A DNA stretch of 15,647 bases from JBQCHF01 sp051953655. Its GTDB lineage: Bacteria; Actinomycetota; Actinomycetes; Motilibacterales; Motilibacteraceae. Both the position numbers and the translations under genes were made by a program. Under the pieces are notes generated by a model. The model was not told the origin of the DNA, made no database searches, and saw only the letters and a list, made by a program, of their open reading frames with translations. Below are positions 7,958-14,406 of the stretch, one piece after another; the first letter of the stretch is position 1, and each line of letters starts with the position of its first letter. The stretch is taken from assembly GCA_051953655.1 (NCBI GenBank), contig JBQCIO010000107.1:1-15647 (forward strand), in the 5' to 3' direction.

Positions 7958-7987
7958 ATCTTGGAGCGGTACTGGACACCGCGTCAA
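7958..7987 (-). promoter_or_regulatory. Candidate promoter for the PRISE reductase gene
   Basis: On the minus strand TTGACG (plus 7982-7987, five of six matches) and CAAGAT (plus 7958-7963, three of six) are 18 bases apart, giving a leader of roughly 38 nt to ATG 7913. The 155-bp divergent gap also holds a GTTAAC at about 7996-8001 and two copies of CCGCGTCA. Those could serve the opposite SDR gene, for which no clear -10 box is visible. Confidence 0.35.
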
Positions 7988-8068
7988 GCAGCAGTTAACG
8001 TCCGCGTCACGTCGACGACCTGCTCACCGGCGACGTCCCCGGAACCTCCCCGTCCTCTGCGAGGTCTC

Positions 8069-8854
8069 ATGTCCGGCCGCGTGTCAGGCAAGGCGATCGT
8101 CGTGACCGGCGCCGGCAGCGGCATGGGGCAGGCCTTCGTCACCGCGCTCGCGGCCGAGGGCGCGAGGGTCGGCGTGCTGGACCGCGATCCGGGCGCGGCC
8201 GAGCGGGTGGCCGGGCAGGTGCGCGCCGCCGGCGGTGACGCGCTGGCCCTGGTGGCCGACGTCAGCAAGCGGGACGAGGTGGCCGCCGCCTTGGACGCCT
8301 TCCTCGAGCACACCGGACGCCTCGACGTGCTGTTCAACAACGCCGGCTTCAACAAGCCGATGCACCTGCTCGACGTCACCGAGGAGAACTGGCGCTCGAT
8401 CATGGACGTCAACGCCCTCGGCACGCTGATCGGGATCCAGGAGGGTGCCCGACGGATGATCCCGACCGGCGGCGGAAAGATCGTCAACACCTCGTCGATC
8501 GCCGGTCGGCAGGGCTATCCCAGCTTCGCGCCCTACAGCGCCAGCAAGTTCGCGGTGAACGCCCTGACCCAGGCCGCGGCTCGGGCGCTCGCGCCGCACG
8601 ACATCACCTGCAACGCCTTCGCCCCCGGCGTCGTCGACACCCCGCTCTGGACGGCCCTGGACGCGGATCTCCTGGCCATCGGCGACGCAGAGCACCCGGG
8701 GCAGGCGATGGGTGCCTTCGCCGCCGACATCCTGCGCGGCCGGCCGGCCACGCCGGACGACATCGTCGGGACCGCCCTCTACCTCGCCTCGTCGGACTCG
8801 GACTACCTCACCGGTCAGATCATCATGATCGACGGTGGGATGGTCCTGGTGTAG
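8069..8854 (+). CDS. Classical short-chain dehydrogenase/reductase (SDR)
   Basis: 261 residues, the normal length for classical SDRs. It has the cofactor motif TGAGSGMG (13-20), DVS at 64-66, NNAG (90-93), the catalytic triad Ser143-Tyr156-Lys160 in TSSIAG and YSASK, PG at about 192-193 and the C-terminal IDGGMVLV. An acid (D38 in VLDRD) at the end of the second strand favours NAD(H) over NADP(H). It oxidises or reduces an alcohol/ketone pair; many close-looking family members act on sugars, polyols or hydroxy acids, but the substrate is not readable. ATG at 8069 is preceded by GAGG. The frame stays open upstream without a ribosome site. The XRE-cupin regulator follows on the same strand, so co-transcription is likely. 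Confidence 0.85.
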   Translation: MSGRVSGKAIVVTGAGSGMGQAFVTALAAEGARVGVLDRDPGAAERVAGQVRAAGGDALALVADVSKRDEVAAALDAFLEHTGRLDVLFNNAGFNKPMHLLDVTEENWRSIMDVNALGTLIGIQEGARRMIPTGGGKIVNTSSIAGRQGYPSFAPYSASKFAVNALTQAAARALAPHDITCNAFAPGVVDTPLWTALDADLLAIGDAEHPGQAMGAFAADILRGRPATPDDIVGTALYLASSDSDYLTGQIIMIDGGMVLV

Positions 8855-8907
8855 CCGCTATGACGGAGAACGGGCAGGCTGTGGTTCAGGCAGCACCACC
8901 GAGACGA

Positions 8908-8937
8908 CCAGCACCCAGACAGCCAGCACGCAGGCAG
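8908..8937. repeat. 15-bp tandem direct repeat upstream of the XRE-cupin gene
   Basis: CCAGCACCCAGACAG (8908-8922) is followed directly by CCAGCACGCAGGCAG (8923-8937), with 13 of 15 bases identical. It lies between the SDR stop and the preferred GTG start of the regulator. The segment 8860-8967 has many A/T-ending codons (GCA, CCA, AGA), about 60% GC3 against over 90% elsewhere, so it is probably non-coding and could be an operator. Confidence 0.6.
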
Positions 8938-8967
8938 CCGGTACCCGGCGAACGGAAGGGCGGGCAG

Positions 8968-9693
8968 GTGAGCGAGGAGCCGATCGAGGTCTCCGCTCCC
9001 GAGGAGCCGGGGGGCGGGCTGGGGGCGCGGCTGCGCGCGGTGCGCCAGCGCTCGGGCCTGTCCCTGCGCGAGGTGGCGCGCCAGCTCGGGGTCTCGCCGT
9101 CCTTCGTGAGCCAGCTGGAGAACGGCAAGTCCCAGCCGTCCGTCGCCACGCTCTACTCGCTGTCCCAGCTGCTCGGGGTCTCGATCGACGAGCTGTTCAA
9201 GCCCGACGGCCAGAGCAGCCCGACGGCCGGTGGAAAGGGCAAGGGCGGCCGCAGCCGCGCCAGGAGCGCCCAGCCGAGCGTGCAGGACGTCCTGAGCCGC
9301 GGCGACCTCGGCTCCCCGGCCGAAGCCTGGCCCGCCGACCAGGGGATGGCGAAGCTGTCCCGGGTCACGCCGGAGGACAGGTCCCGCATCGTCATGGACA
9401 GCGGCGTCATCTGGGAGCAGCTGGCCAAGAACACCGGCGACGCCCTGGACTTCATCGAGATCATCTATCCGGTGGGCAGCAGCTCCACCACCGACCAGCG
9501 GATGCTGCGCCACACCGGCTACGAGTACGGCTTCCTGCTCGAGGGCGAGCTCGAGGTCACCGTCGGGTTCGACTCCTTCACGCTGCGCCCGGGCGAGTCG
9601 ATGGGCTTCGACTCCTCCGTCCCGCACCTGTTCCGCAACACCGGCTCGATACCAGCGCGCGGCATCTGGTGCGTCTACCACCCCCAGCACTGA
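8968..9693 (+). CDS. XRE-family HTH regulator with C-terminal cupin domain
   Basis: 241 residues from the preferred GTG. The XRE helix-turn-helix spans about 18-75: LGARLRAVRQRSGLSLREVA, then LGVSPSFVSQLENGKSQPSV and LSQLLGVSIDELF. A basic, glycine/serine-rich linker follows (about 82-105), then a cupin_2 fold at about 165-240 with RHTGYEYGFLLEGELEV (His182, Glu186), LRPGESMGFDSSVPH (His220) and a final WCVYHP. Regulators of this type usually sense a small metabolite in the cupin and control adjacent catabolic genes. An in-frame ATG at 8860 would add 36 Pro/Arg/Gln-rich residues, but it has no ribosome site and atypical codons. GTG 8968 lies 7 nt after GGAAGGG. The gene follows the SDR in the same direction and precedes the dehydrogenase operon, both likely targets. 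Confidence 0.85.
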   Translation: MSEEPIEVSAPEEPGGGLGARLRAVRQRSGLSLREVARQLGVSPSFVSQLENGKSQPSVATLYSLSQLLGVSIDELFKPDGQSSPTAGGKGKGGRSRARSAQPSVQDVLSRGDLGSPAEAWPADQGMAKLSRVTPEDRSRIVMDSGVIWEQLAKNTGDALDFIEIIYPVGSSSTTDQRMLRHTGYEYGFLLEGELEVTVGFDSFTLRPGESMGFDSSVPHLFRNTGSIPARGIWCVYHPQH

Positions 9694-9812
9694 CCAGTCG
9701 CAGAAGTCCCAGCACTTCCCAGCTCCAGCACAGAGAACTCACGCACTGACCGGCTAGATCACGACCTGCCCGACATCTCCCCACCGCCTGCTCACACAGT
9801 GGCGATCAGGGG

Positions 9813-9841
9813 TTGACGCAGGGCGGCCGCCACCCCACCAT
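9813..9841 (+). promoter_or_regulatory. Candidate promoter for the dehydrogenase operon
   Basis: The gap 9694-9978 has TTGACG at 9813-9818 (five of six) and CACCAT at 9836-9841 (three of six) with a 17-base spacer. The leader to the ATG at 9979 would be about 130 nt. Downstream is an inverted repeat GTTCA-n7-TGAAC (9854-9870), a possible operator, and a repeated TGCGCGAG. The ribosome site GGAAGGCGAG precedes the ATG. The -10 box is weak. Confidence 0.35.
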
Positions 9842-9978
9842 CGGCGTTCGGCTGTTCAATCCCGCTGAACGGGGAGCGGCTCCGGTCCAGCACGTCCCCC
9901 TCTCCTGCGCGAGCCGCGCTCTGCGCGAGGCGGCCCGCCCGCGAACCGAAGACCAGCCGTCCGGAAGGCGAGCAGACC

Positions 9979-10959
9979 ATGAAGGCGCTCCAGTTCGTCG
10001 ACGAGTCCAAGTACGCCGTCAACGAGATCGACGTCCCGCAGATCGGCGAGGACGAGGTCCTCGTCGCGGCCCGCAGCGTCGGGGTGTGCCACTCCGACAT
10101 CGAGCTGCTCGAGGGCCGCTACATCATCCCGTTCGAGTACCCCGTCATCCCGGGGCACGAGTGGAGCGGCGAGGTCGTGCAGGTCGGCGGCCAGGTCCGC
10201 GACCTGCGCCCCGGCGACCGGGTGGTGGGCGAGTGCGTCATCGGCACCGAGCACTTCGGCTTCAGCATCAGCGGCGCCGCCGCGGAGTTCTTCGTGGCCA
10301 AGGCGTCCTGGCTGCACCGGCTGCCGGACAACCTCAGCTGGACCCAGGGCGCGCTGGTCGAGCCGTTCAGCTGCGGCTACTACGCCACCGTGCGCGCGGA
10401 CAACCTCGACGCCAGCGACACCGCGGTCGTGCTGGGCGCCGGCCCCATCGGGCTCGGCGTCGTGGCCGCCGCCGCGGCCAAGGGCGTCCGGGTCATCGTG
10501 GCCGAGCCCTCCGCTGCGCGGGCCGAGCTCGCTCAGCGCCTCGGCGCCGAAGCCGTCGTGGACCCGACCGACGCGTCGTTCGCCGACGCGGTCCGCGACC
10601 TGACCGGCGGGCGAGGCGCCGACGTCGTGTTCGAGGCGAGCGGCAAGCCCGCGGCCAGGGCCGCGGCCCTGGAGGTCGCCGCCTTCCGCGGTCGCCTCGT
10701 CTACATCGGCATCGACGTCGGCGGCAGCGCTCCGGCCAAGCTCGGCCTCATCCAGTCCAAGGAGCTCCAGCTGCGCGGGATCATCGGGTCTCCCGGGGTG
10801 TGGCCCCAGACGCTTCGTTTCCTGTCCCGCAGCGGCCTCGACCTGAGCCCGCTGGTGACCGCCAGCTTCCCGCTGGCCGAGGCCGACCGCGCCGTCGAGA
10901 CCGTGCTCACCGACCGGTCCCAGGTGAAGGTGCACATCACCTCCGACGCGCGCCTCTGA
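9979..10959 (+). CDS. Medium-chain (zinc-type) alcohol dehydrogenase lacking the structural-zinc lobe
   Basis: 326 residues, shorter than the usual 345-350. GroES-like N-terminal domain with catalytic-zinc residues Cys37 (GVCHSD), His60-Glu61 (PGHEWSGEV) and Glu128 (ALVEPFSCG). Rossmann motif GAGPIG (153-158) and the late block GADVVFEASG. Oxidises a secondary alcohol or polyol with NAD(P); the sorbitol/idonate/threonine dehydrogenase branch is the nearest by pattern. Where relatives carry four cysteines for a structural zinc, this protein has only GECVIGTEHFGFSISGAA (84-101), so the lobe is absent. It is first of three dehydrogenase genes with gaps of 49 bp and then an 8-bp overlap, hence a likely operon. 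It is not recognisable as a named enzyme. Confidence 0.85.
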   Translation: MKALQFVDESKYAVNEIDVPQIGEDEVLVAARSVGVCHSDIELLEGRYIIPFEYPVIPGHEWSGEVVQVGGQVRDLRPGDRVVGECVIGTEHFGFSISGAAAEFFVAKASWLHRLPDNLSWTQGALVEPFSCGYYATVRADNLDASDTAVVLGAGPIGLGVVAAAAAKGVRVIVAEPSAARAELAQRLGAEAVVDPTDASFADAVRDLTGGRGADVVFEASGKPAARAAALEVAAFRGRLVYIGIDVGGSAPAKLGLIQSKELQLRGIIGSPGVWPQTLRFLSRSGLDLSPLVTASFPLAEADRAVETVLTDRSQVKVHITSDARL

Positions 10960-11008
10960 CCGGCTCGCCCGCAGACCTCCCCGCTCTTCCCTCACCCCAG
11001 GAGCAGCA

Positions 11009-12070
11009 GTGAAGGCTGGAGTCCTCTACGCCCCGCACGACCTGCGTGTCGAGGAGCGTCCCGATCCCGCGTGCGGTCCCGGCGACCTGCTCGTGCAGGT
11101 CTCCCACAACGGACTGTGCGGCACGGATGCCACGGAGTACTCGAAGGGGCCGATGATGGTCCCGCTCACCACGCCGCACCCGGGCAGCGGCCACGTCGGA
11201 CCGACGATCCTCGGGCACGAGTTCATCGGCACGGTCGTCGACACCGGCCAGGAGGCGCGGTCCTGGCAGGGCAAGCGGATCGCCTGCGGAGCGGGCATCT
11301 CCTGCGGGTCCTGCCGCTGGTGCCGCGACGGCCGCACCAACCTGTGCGCCGGCTACTACACCCTCGGCCTGAGCACGCACGGGGGACTGGCGGAGTACGC
11401 CGCCGCCCCGGCCGCCATCTGCGTCGAGATCCCCGACGGGTGCGCCGACGAGGACGCCGCGCTGGCCCAGCCGCTCGCCGTCGGGATCCACGCCGTGCGC
11501 CGCTCGGGCGTTCGCCCCGGCGACCACGTCGTGATCCTCGGCGTGGGCGCCATCGGGTCGTTCGTCGCGGCCGGCCTGGGGAACCACGACGGCCCGGTCA
11601 CCGCGATCGACGTCGACGACGATCGACTCGACGTCGCCAAGACGCTCGGTGCCACCGAGACCCACCGCATCGACCGCGACGCGACGCCGGCGGACCTGCG
11701 CGACCTGCTGCCCGGCGGCGCCGACGTCGTCTTCGAGGCGGCCGGGGTGCCGGGCGGCGCGGCGCGGGCGTTCGCCGCCGCCCGGCGCGGGGGCACCGTG
11801 GTGCTCGTCGGGCTCACCAAGGCCCCGCAGCCGCTGGAGCTGGCCGACATCGTGCTGCGCGAGGTGGACGCGCGCACCACCGTCGCGCACGTCTGCTCCC
11901 AGGACCTCCCCGAGGCCCTCGACCTGCTGGCGCGGCGTCCGCTCGCACCGGTCCTGCTCGACCGCGTGGTGGCGCTGGAGGACGTGGTGTCCCAGGGCCT
12001 GGAGCCTCTGGCGGCCGGTCAGGTCAGCGGCAAGGTGCTCGTCGACCCGCGCGGGAGCAGCCGTGGCTGA
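11009..12070 (+). CDS. Medium-chain (zinc-type) dehydrogenase, butanediol/threonine/glucose dehydrogenase-like
   Basis: 353 residues, standard length. Catalytic-zinc residues Cys37 (GLCGTD) and His70-Glu71 (LGHEFIG). A full structural-zinc lobe with Cys99, Cys102, Cys105 and Cys113 (CGSCRWCRDGRTNLC). Rossmann motif GVGAIG (178-183) followed by acidic AIDVDDDR, which favours NAD. At the fourth catalytic-zinc position the family's usual Glu or Asp (EP) is Gln154 in LAQPLAVGIH. Oxidises an alcohol or polyol; exact substrate unknown. A threonine 3-dehydrogenase role to partner kbl is conceivable but not supported by location or specific motifs. GTG start with AGGAG six bases upstream. The stop codon overlaps the next gene by 8 bp, so translation is probably coupled. 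Confidence 0.85.
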   Translation: MKAGVLYAPHDLRVEERPDPACGPGDLLVQVSHNGLCGTDATEYSKGPMMVPLTTPHPGSGHVGPTILGHEFIGTVVDTGQEARSWQGKRIACGAGISCGSCRWCRDGRTNLCAGYYTLGLSTHGGLAEYAAAPAAICVEIPDGCADEDAALAQPLAVGIHAVRRSGVRPGDHVVILGVGAIGSFVAAGLGNHDGPVTAIDVDDDRLDVAKTLGATETHRIDRDATPADLRDLLPGGADVVFEAAGVPGGAARAFAAARRGGTVVLVGLTKAPQPLELADIVLREVDARTTVAHVCSQDLPEALDLLARRPLAPVLLDRVVALEDVVSQGLEPLAAGQVSGKVLVDPRGSSRG

Positions 12071-12989
12071 CGTCGCCGTCCTGGGCACCGGACGCATGGG
12101 GGCGGCCATGGCGGCCCGCCTGGCCGGGGCAGGGCACCGGGTCGCCGTATGGAACCGGACACCTGCCACCGCCCAGGCCCTCGTGGAGCGGTTGCGGGGG
12201 GCGGACGGGACCGTGGACGTGCGCCTCGCCGGCAGCGCGGCGGACGCCGTCGCGGGCGCCGACGTCGTGCTCTCGGTCCTCGCGGACGGCGACGTCACCC
12301 GGGCCGTGCTGCTCGCGCCCGACGTCGTCGGTGCGCTGCAAGCCGATGCCGTCGTGTGCGATCTCGGCACCAGCGGCGTCGCCGCGGCGAGGGCTCTCTC
12401 CGACGCTCTGTCGGAGCACCGGCGACGCTTCGTCGACGCACCGGTCTCCGGCAGCGTCCCGTCCGTCGAGAACGGCCAGCTGCTGGTGATGGCCAGCGGC
12501 ACGCCGGAGGACGTCGCCGCCGTGGAACCGGTGCTGTCCGCGTTCGCGCGGATGGTGGCCCACGTCGGTCCGGCGGGGTCGGGACAGGTCATGAAGCTGG
12601 CCGTCAACCTCGTGGTGCACAGCCTCAACTCCGCCCTGAGCGAGGCGCTCGCGCTGGCGACGGCGGCCGGGGTGGGGCGCGCGGAGGCCTACGACATCTT
12701 CCGGGAGAGCGTCGTCGGCGCCCCCTTCGTCCAGTACAAGCGAACAGCCTTCCTGGACCCGGACGCGCCGGTGGCGATGAGCCTCGACCTCGTGGCCAAG
12801 GACCTCCGGCTGGTCCTCGCGCTGGCCAGGGCGAGCTCGGTCCCGCTGCCCGCCACGGCTGCTGTGCTGGACGAGGTGGACGAGGCCTGTCGTGATGGAT
12901 TCGGCAGCAGAGACATGGCTTCTCTGAGCCGATGGGTCGAGATGCGCAGCCGCGAGGGGTTGTCCGCGCGCGAGGCCTCGAGGGCCTGA
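12063..12989 (+). CDS. NAD(P)-dependent beta-hydroxyacid dehydrogenase (3-hydroxyisobutyrate/tartronate semialdehyde reductase family)
   Basis: 308 residues. N-terminal Rossmann motif GTGRMG (8-13) with WNRT at 30-33 (Arg-containing, suggesting NADP(H)). Family substrate signature DAPVSGSVPSVENGQL (125-140), catalytic Lys178 in GSGQVMKLAVN, then the all-helical C-terminal domain with LVAKDLRLVLALA. Members interconvert beta-hydroxy acids and semialdehydes. The usual DAPVSGG reads DAPVSGS and the usual NN after the lysine reads VN, so the substrate may differ. GTG start at 12063 lies 5 nt after GGGAG and overlaps the previous gene by 8 bp. Last gene of the dehydrogenase operon; a hairpin follows the stop after three bases. 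Confidence 0.88.
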   Translation: MADVAVLGTGRMGAAMAARLAGAGHRVAVWNRTPATAQALVERLRGADGTVDVRLAGSAADAVAGADVVLSVLADGDVTRAVLLAPDVVGALQADAVVCDLGTSGVAAARALSDALSEHRRRFVDAPVSGSVPSVENGQLLVMASGTPEDVAAVEPVLSAFARMVAHVGPAGSGQVMKLAVNLVVHSLNSALSEALALATAAGVGRAEAYDIFRESVVGAPFVQYKRTAFLDPDAPVAMSLDLVAKDLRLVLALARASSVPLPATAAVLDEVDEACRDGFGSRDMASLSRWVEMRSREGLSAREASRA

Positions 12990-12992
12990 CCA

Positions 12993-13009
12993 GGGCCCGG
13001 GCTGGGCCC
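12993..13009 (+). terminator. Hairpin ending the dehydrogenase operon
   Basis: GGGCCC at 12993-12998 and GGGCCC at 13004-13009 pair as a 6-bp stem with a 5-nt loop, starting four bases after the TGA. No T-tract. Because GGGCCC is self-complementary, alternative foldings exist. Confidence 0.45.
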
Positions 13010-13073
13010 GATCCGGGTGTTGATGTGGGGCTGATCCGGGTCTGATCCGAGCCGGACGATCCCGCTCGGATCA
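13009..13073. promoter_or_regulatory. Cluster of GATCC repeats ending in a perfect 10-bp inverted repeat
   Basis: Direct units CGATCCGGGT (13009), TGATCCGGGTC (13032) and TGATCCGAGCC (13043) precede a further GATCC at 13058. The last two full units are an 11-bp tandem. TGATCCGAGC (13043-13052) and GCTCGGATCA (13064-13073) are exact reverse complements with an 11-base spacer. The cluster lies 40-100 bp upstream of the transporter promoter. It may be a set of regulator sites, and the hairpin may also help terminate the upstream operon. Confidence 0.55.
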
Positions 13074-13083
13074 CGGTTCGATG

Positions 13084-13102
13084 ACGGCCACGAATTGGCC
13101 GT
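13084..13102. promoter_or_regulatory. Operator-like palindrome upstream of the transporter promoter
   Basis: ACGGCCA-CGAAT-TGGCCGT: two perfect 7-bp arms with a 5-base, AT-containing centre, 9 bp upstream of the -35 box at 13112. Size and position (about -63 to -45) fit a dimeric regulator site. Which regulator binds is unknown; the XRE-cupin protein in this window or an unseen LacI-type protein are candidates. Confidence 0.55.
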
Positions 13103-13111
13103 GTGAACCTC

Positions 13112-13140
13112 TTGTTAACACCCTCGGGGCTATGTACAGT
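13112..13140 (+). promoter_or_regulatory. Sigma-A-like promoter of the ABC transporter genes
   Basis: TTGTTA (13112-13117, four of six) and TACAGT (13135-13140, four of six) are separated by 17 bases, in the most AT-rich part of this gap. Transcription would start near 13147 and leave a leader of about 97 nt before ATG 13244. This is the most convincing promoter in the window. Confidence 0.6.
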
Positions 13141-13146
13141 CTCGCG

Positions 13147-13243
13147 CAACGCTCGGCTGGAACCCTTCCTCGGCCGGCGGCGAGAGACGCAGAAGGTTCG
13201 ACCCCTCGCTCTTTCGGCGAGTTCCTCGTCTGCAGGAGGACCG
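13147..13243 (+). other. Structured mRNA leader of the permease gene
   Basis: Predicted 5' untranslated region. GAACCCTTC (13160-13168) can pair with GAAGGTTC (13192-13199) with one bulged C. Inside it CTCG (13169-13172) pairs with CGAG (13181-13184). A second hairpin, CTCGC (13205-13209) with GCGAG (13217-13221) and loop TCTTTCG, follows. The ribosome site AGGAGG is at 13234-13239. I do not recognise a known riboswitch class. A cis-regulatory RNA is possible, but ordinary GC-rich folding is not excluded. Confidence 0.4.
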
Positions 13244-14257
13244 ATGACCAGCACCCTCGAGACCCTGGCCGGCGGCCGTCGGTGGCCGCTGTCCCGCGGC
13301 CTCAGCACGGTCCTGGTGGCCATCGTCGGCCTGGTGGTCGTCGGCCTCCTGTTCGCGCCGAGCAGCCTGAGCAGCGGTGCCGTCCAGGGCATGCTCCCGT
13401 TCGCGGCGGTGCTGGCGATCGTGGCGCTCGGCCAGACCCTCGTCGTGATGCAGGGCGGCATCGACCTGTCGGTGGCCGGCTCGGTCTCACTGGCGGTCAC
13501 GATCGTCACGCACGAGGCCTATGGCGACAACGCCAAGGTGCTGCCGGCGGCGCTGGCCGCGCTCGCGGTGGCCGTCCTCACCGGACTGCTCAACGGGTTC
13601 CTCATCGGGCGGCTGGGGCTCAACGCGATCGTGGCCACCCTCGGCACGAACGCCCTGCTCTACGCCCTGGTCCTGAGGATCTCCGGCGGGACGCCGCGGG
13701 AGACGACGACGCTGCTGGCGCACCTCGCCGGCGGCAGCGTCCTCGGGATCCCGAACGCCGTGCTGTTCGCTGTGCTGGCCACCGTCGTCACCACGCTCGT
13801 GGTCAAGCGCACCGTCGCCGGCCGGCGGTTCGAGGCCGTGGGCGCCAGCTCCCGGGCGGCCTGGGCCACCGGCCTGAAGGTCCGCACCCACCGGGCCGGA
13901 GGCTACGTCGGGGCGCAGGTCCTCTACTGGTTCGGCGCCGTCCTCCTGGCCGGCATCCTCAACAAGCCCACGGCCTACCAGGGCGATGCGTACCTGCTGG
14001 CCTCGGTCGCGGCCGTCGTGCTCGGCGGCACGTCCCTCCTCGGCGGCCGGGGCAACCTCGTGGCCACGGCGCTCGCCGCGCTCTTCCTGACCCAGCTGGA
14101 CCAGCTGGTGCTCGCCCTCGGTGTCAACTTCGCCGTCAAGACCCTCACCCAGGCCGTGGCGTTCACCGTCGGGGTCGCGCTCTACACCATCGACTGGTCG
14201 GCGGTCCGGCGGCGCGTCACCCGCGCCCGGGTCCCACGGCCGGCCGTGGCCGCCTGA
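13244..14257 (+). CDS. ABC transporter permease, RbsC-type (sugar/polyol import)
   Basis: 337 residues, mostly hydrophobic, with about 8-10 membrane segments. Hallmarks of the ribose/xylose/simple-sugar permease family (BPD_transp_2): GQTLVVMQGGIDLSVAG (about 65-81), RFEAVGASSRAAWATGLKV (the conserved cytoplasmic loop that contacts the ATPase), and VLGGTSLLGGRGN with following helices. Forms the membrane channel for a solute delivered by the binding protein encoded next. ATG 13244 follows AGGAGG by four bases; the frame is open upstream but falls in the leader. It is first of the transporter genes, behind its own promoter. No gene for the RbsA-type ATPase is seen before or after it in the window. 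Confidence 0.92.
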   Translation: MTSTLETLAGGRRWPLSRGLSTVLVAIVGLVVVGLLFAPSSLSSGAVQGMLPFAAVLAIVALGQTLVVMQGGIDLSVAGSVSLAVTIVTHEAYGDNAKVLPAALAALAVAVLTGLLNGFLIGRLGLNAIVATLGTNALLYALVLRISGGTPRETTTLLAHLAGGSVLGIPNAVLFAVLATVVTTLVVKRTVAGRRFEAVGASSRAAWATGLKVRTHRAGGYVGAQVLYWFGAVLLAGILNKPTAYQGDAYLLASVAAVVLGGTSLLGGRGNLVATALAALFLTQLDQLVLALGVNFAVKTLTQAVAFTVGVALYTIDWSAVRRRVTRARVPRPAVAA

Positions 14258-14312
14258 TCCAGGGCTTCCGGCTTCCCGCCCGGCGTCCGCACAGCTCGCG
14301 CTCAGCCGCCAT

Positions 14313-14370
14313 CCCCTGCCACACCACCCCTGCCACACCCTTGCCCCACCCCTGCCCCACCCCTGCCATG
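14313..14370. repeat. Five C-rich repeats with 11-bp phase before the binding-protein gene
   Basis: CCCCTGCCACA, CCCCTGCCACA, CCCTTGCCCCA, CCCCTGCCCCA and CCCCTGCCATG start at 14313, 14327, 14338, 14349 and 14360. The spacing is 14 and then exactly 11, 11 and 11 bases. They lie in the 149-bp gap between permease and binding-protein genes, 36 bp before the latter's ATG. The transcript here would be C-rich and unstructured. Possible roles are a Rho-type site, a phased protein-binding array or slippage. Confidence 0.75.
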
Positions 14371-14406
14371 CCCCCGCGTATCACCCTGACCAGAAAGGTC
14401 ACTGGC

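Noticed and set aside
7961..8068. N-terminal extension of the SDR from a TTG at 7961
   Set aside because: No ribosome site, no similarity to SDRs, and it would cover the divergent promoter region; ATG 8069 has GAGG and starts at the Rossmann fold.
8908..9893. CCAGCAC motif repeated around the XRE-cupin gene (8908, 8923, 9684, 9709, 9725, 9887) as an operator family
   Set aside because: The same 7-mer also occurs inside unrelated genes (for example near 4785, 7590 and 13248), and the copies lack symmetry or regular spacing.
11009..12070. Calling this gene tdh as partner of kbl
   Set aside because: The motifs are generic to the MDR family, it sits in a different operon with another MDR and a hydroxyacid dehydrogenase, and Gln154 differs from Tdh.
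10937..12628. Long minus-strand frame across two dehydrogenase genes
   Set aside because: Crosses two well-supported genes, repetitive Arg/Ala composition, no domains.
13081..14406. Extension of the binding-protein frame upstream through the permease gene
   Set aside because: The translation there is Arg/Pro/Gly-rich noise over the permease. The signal peptide and lipobox fix the start at 14407.
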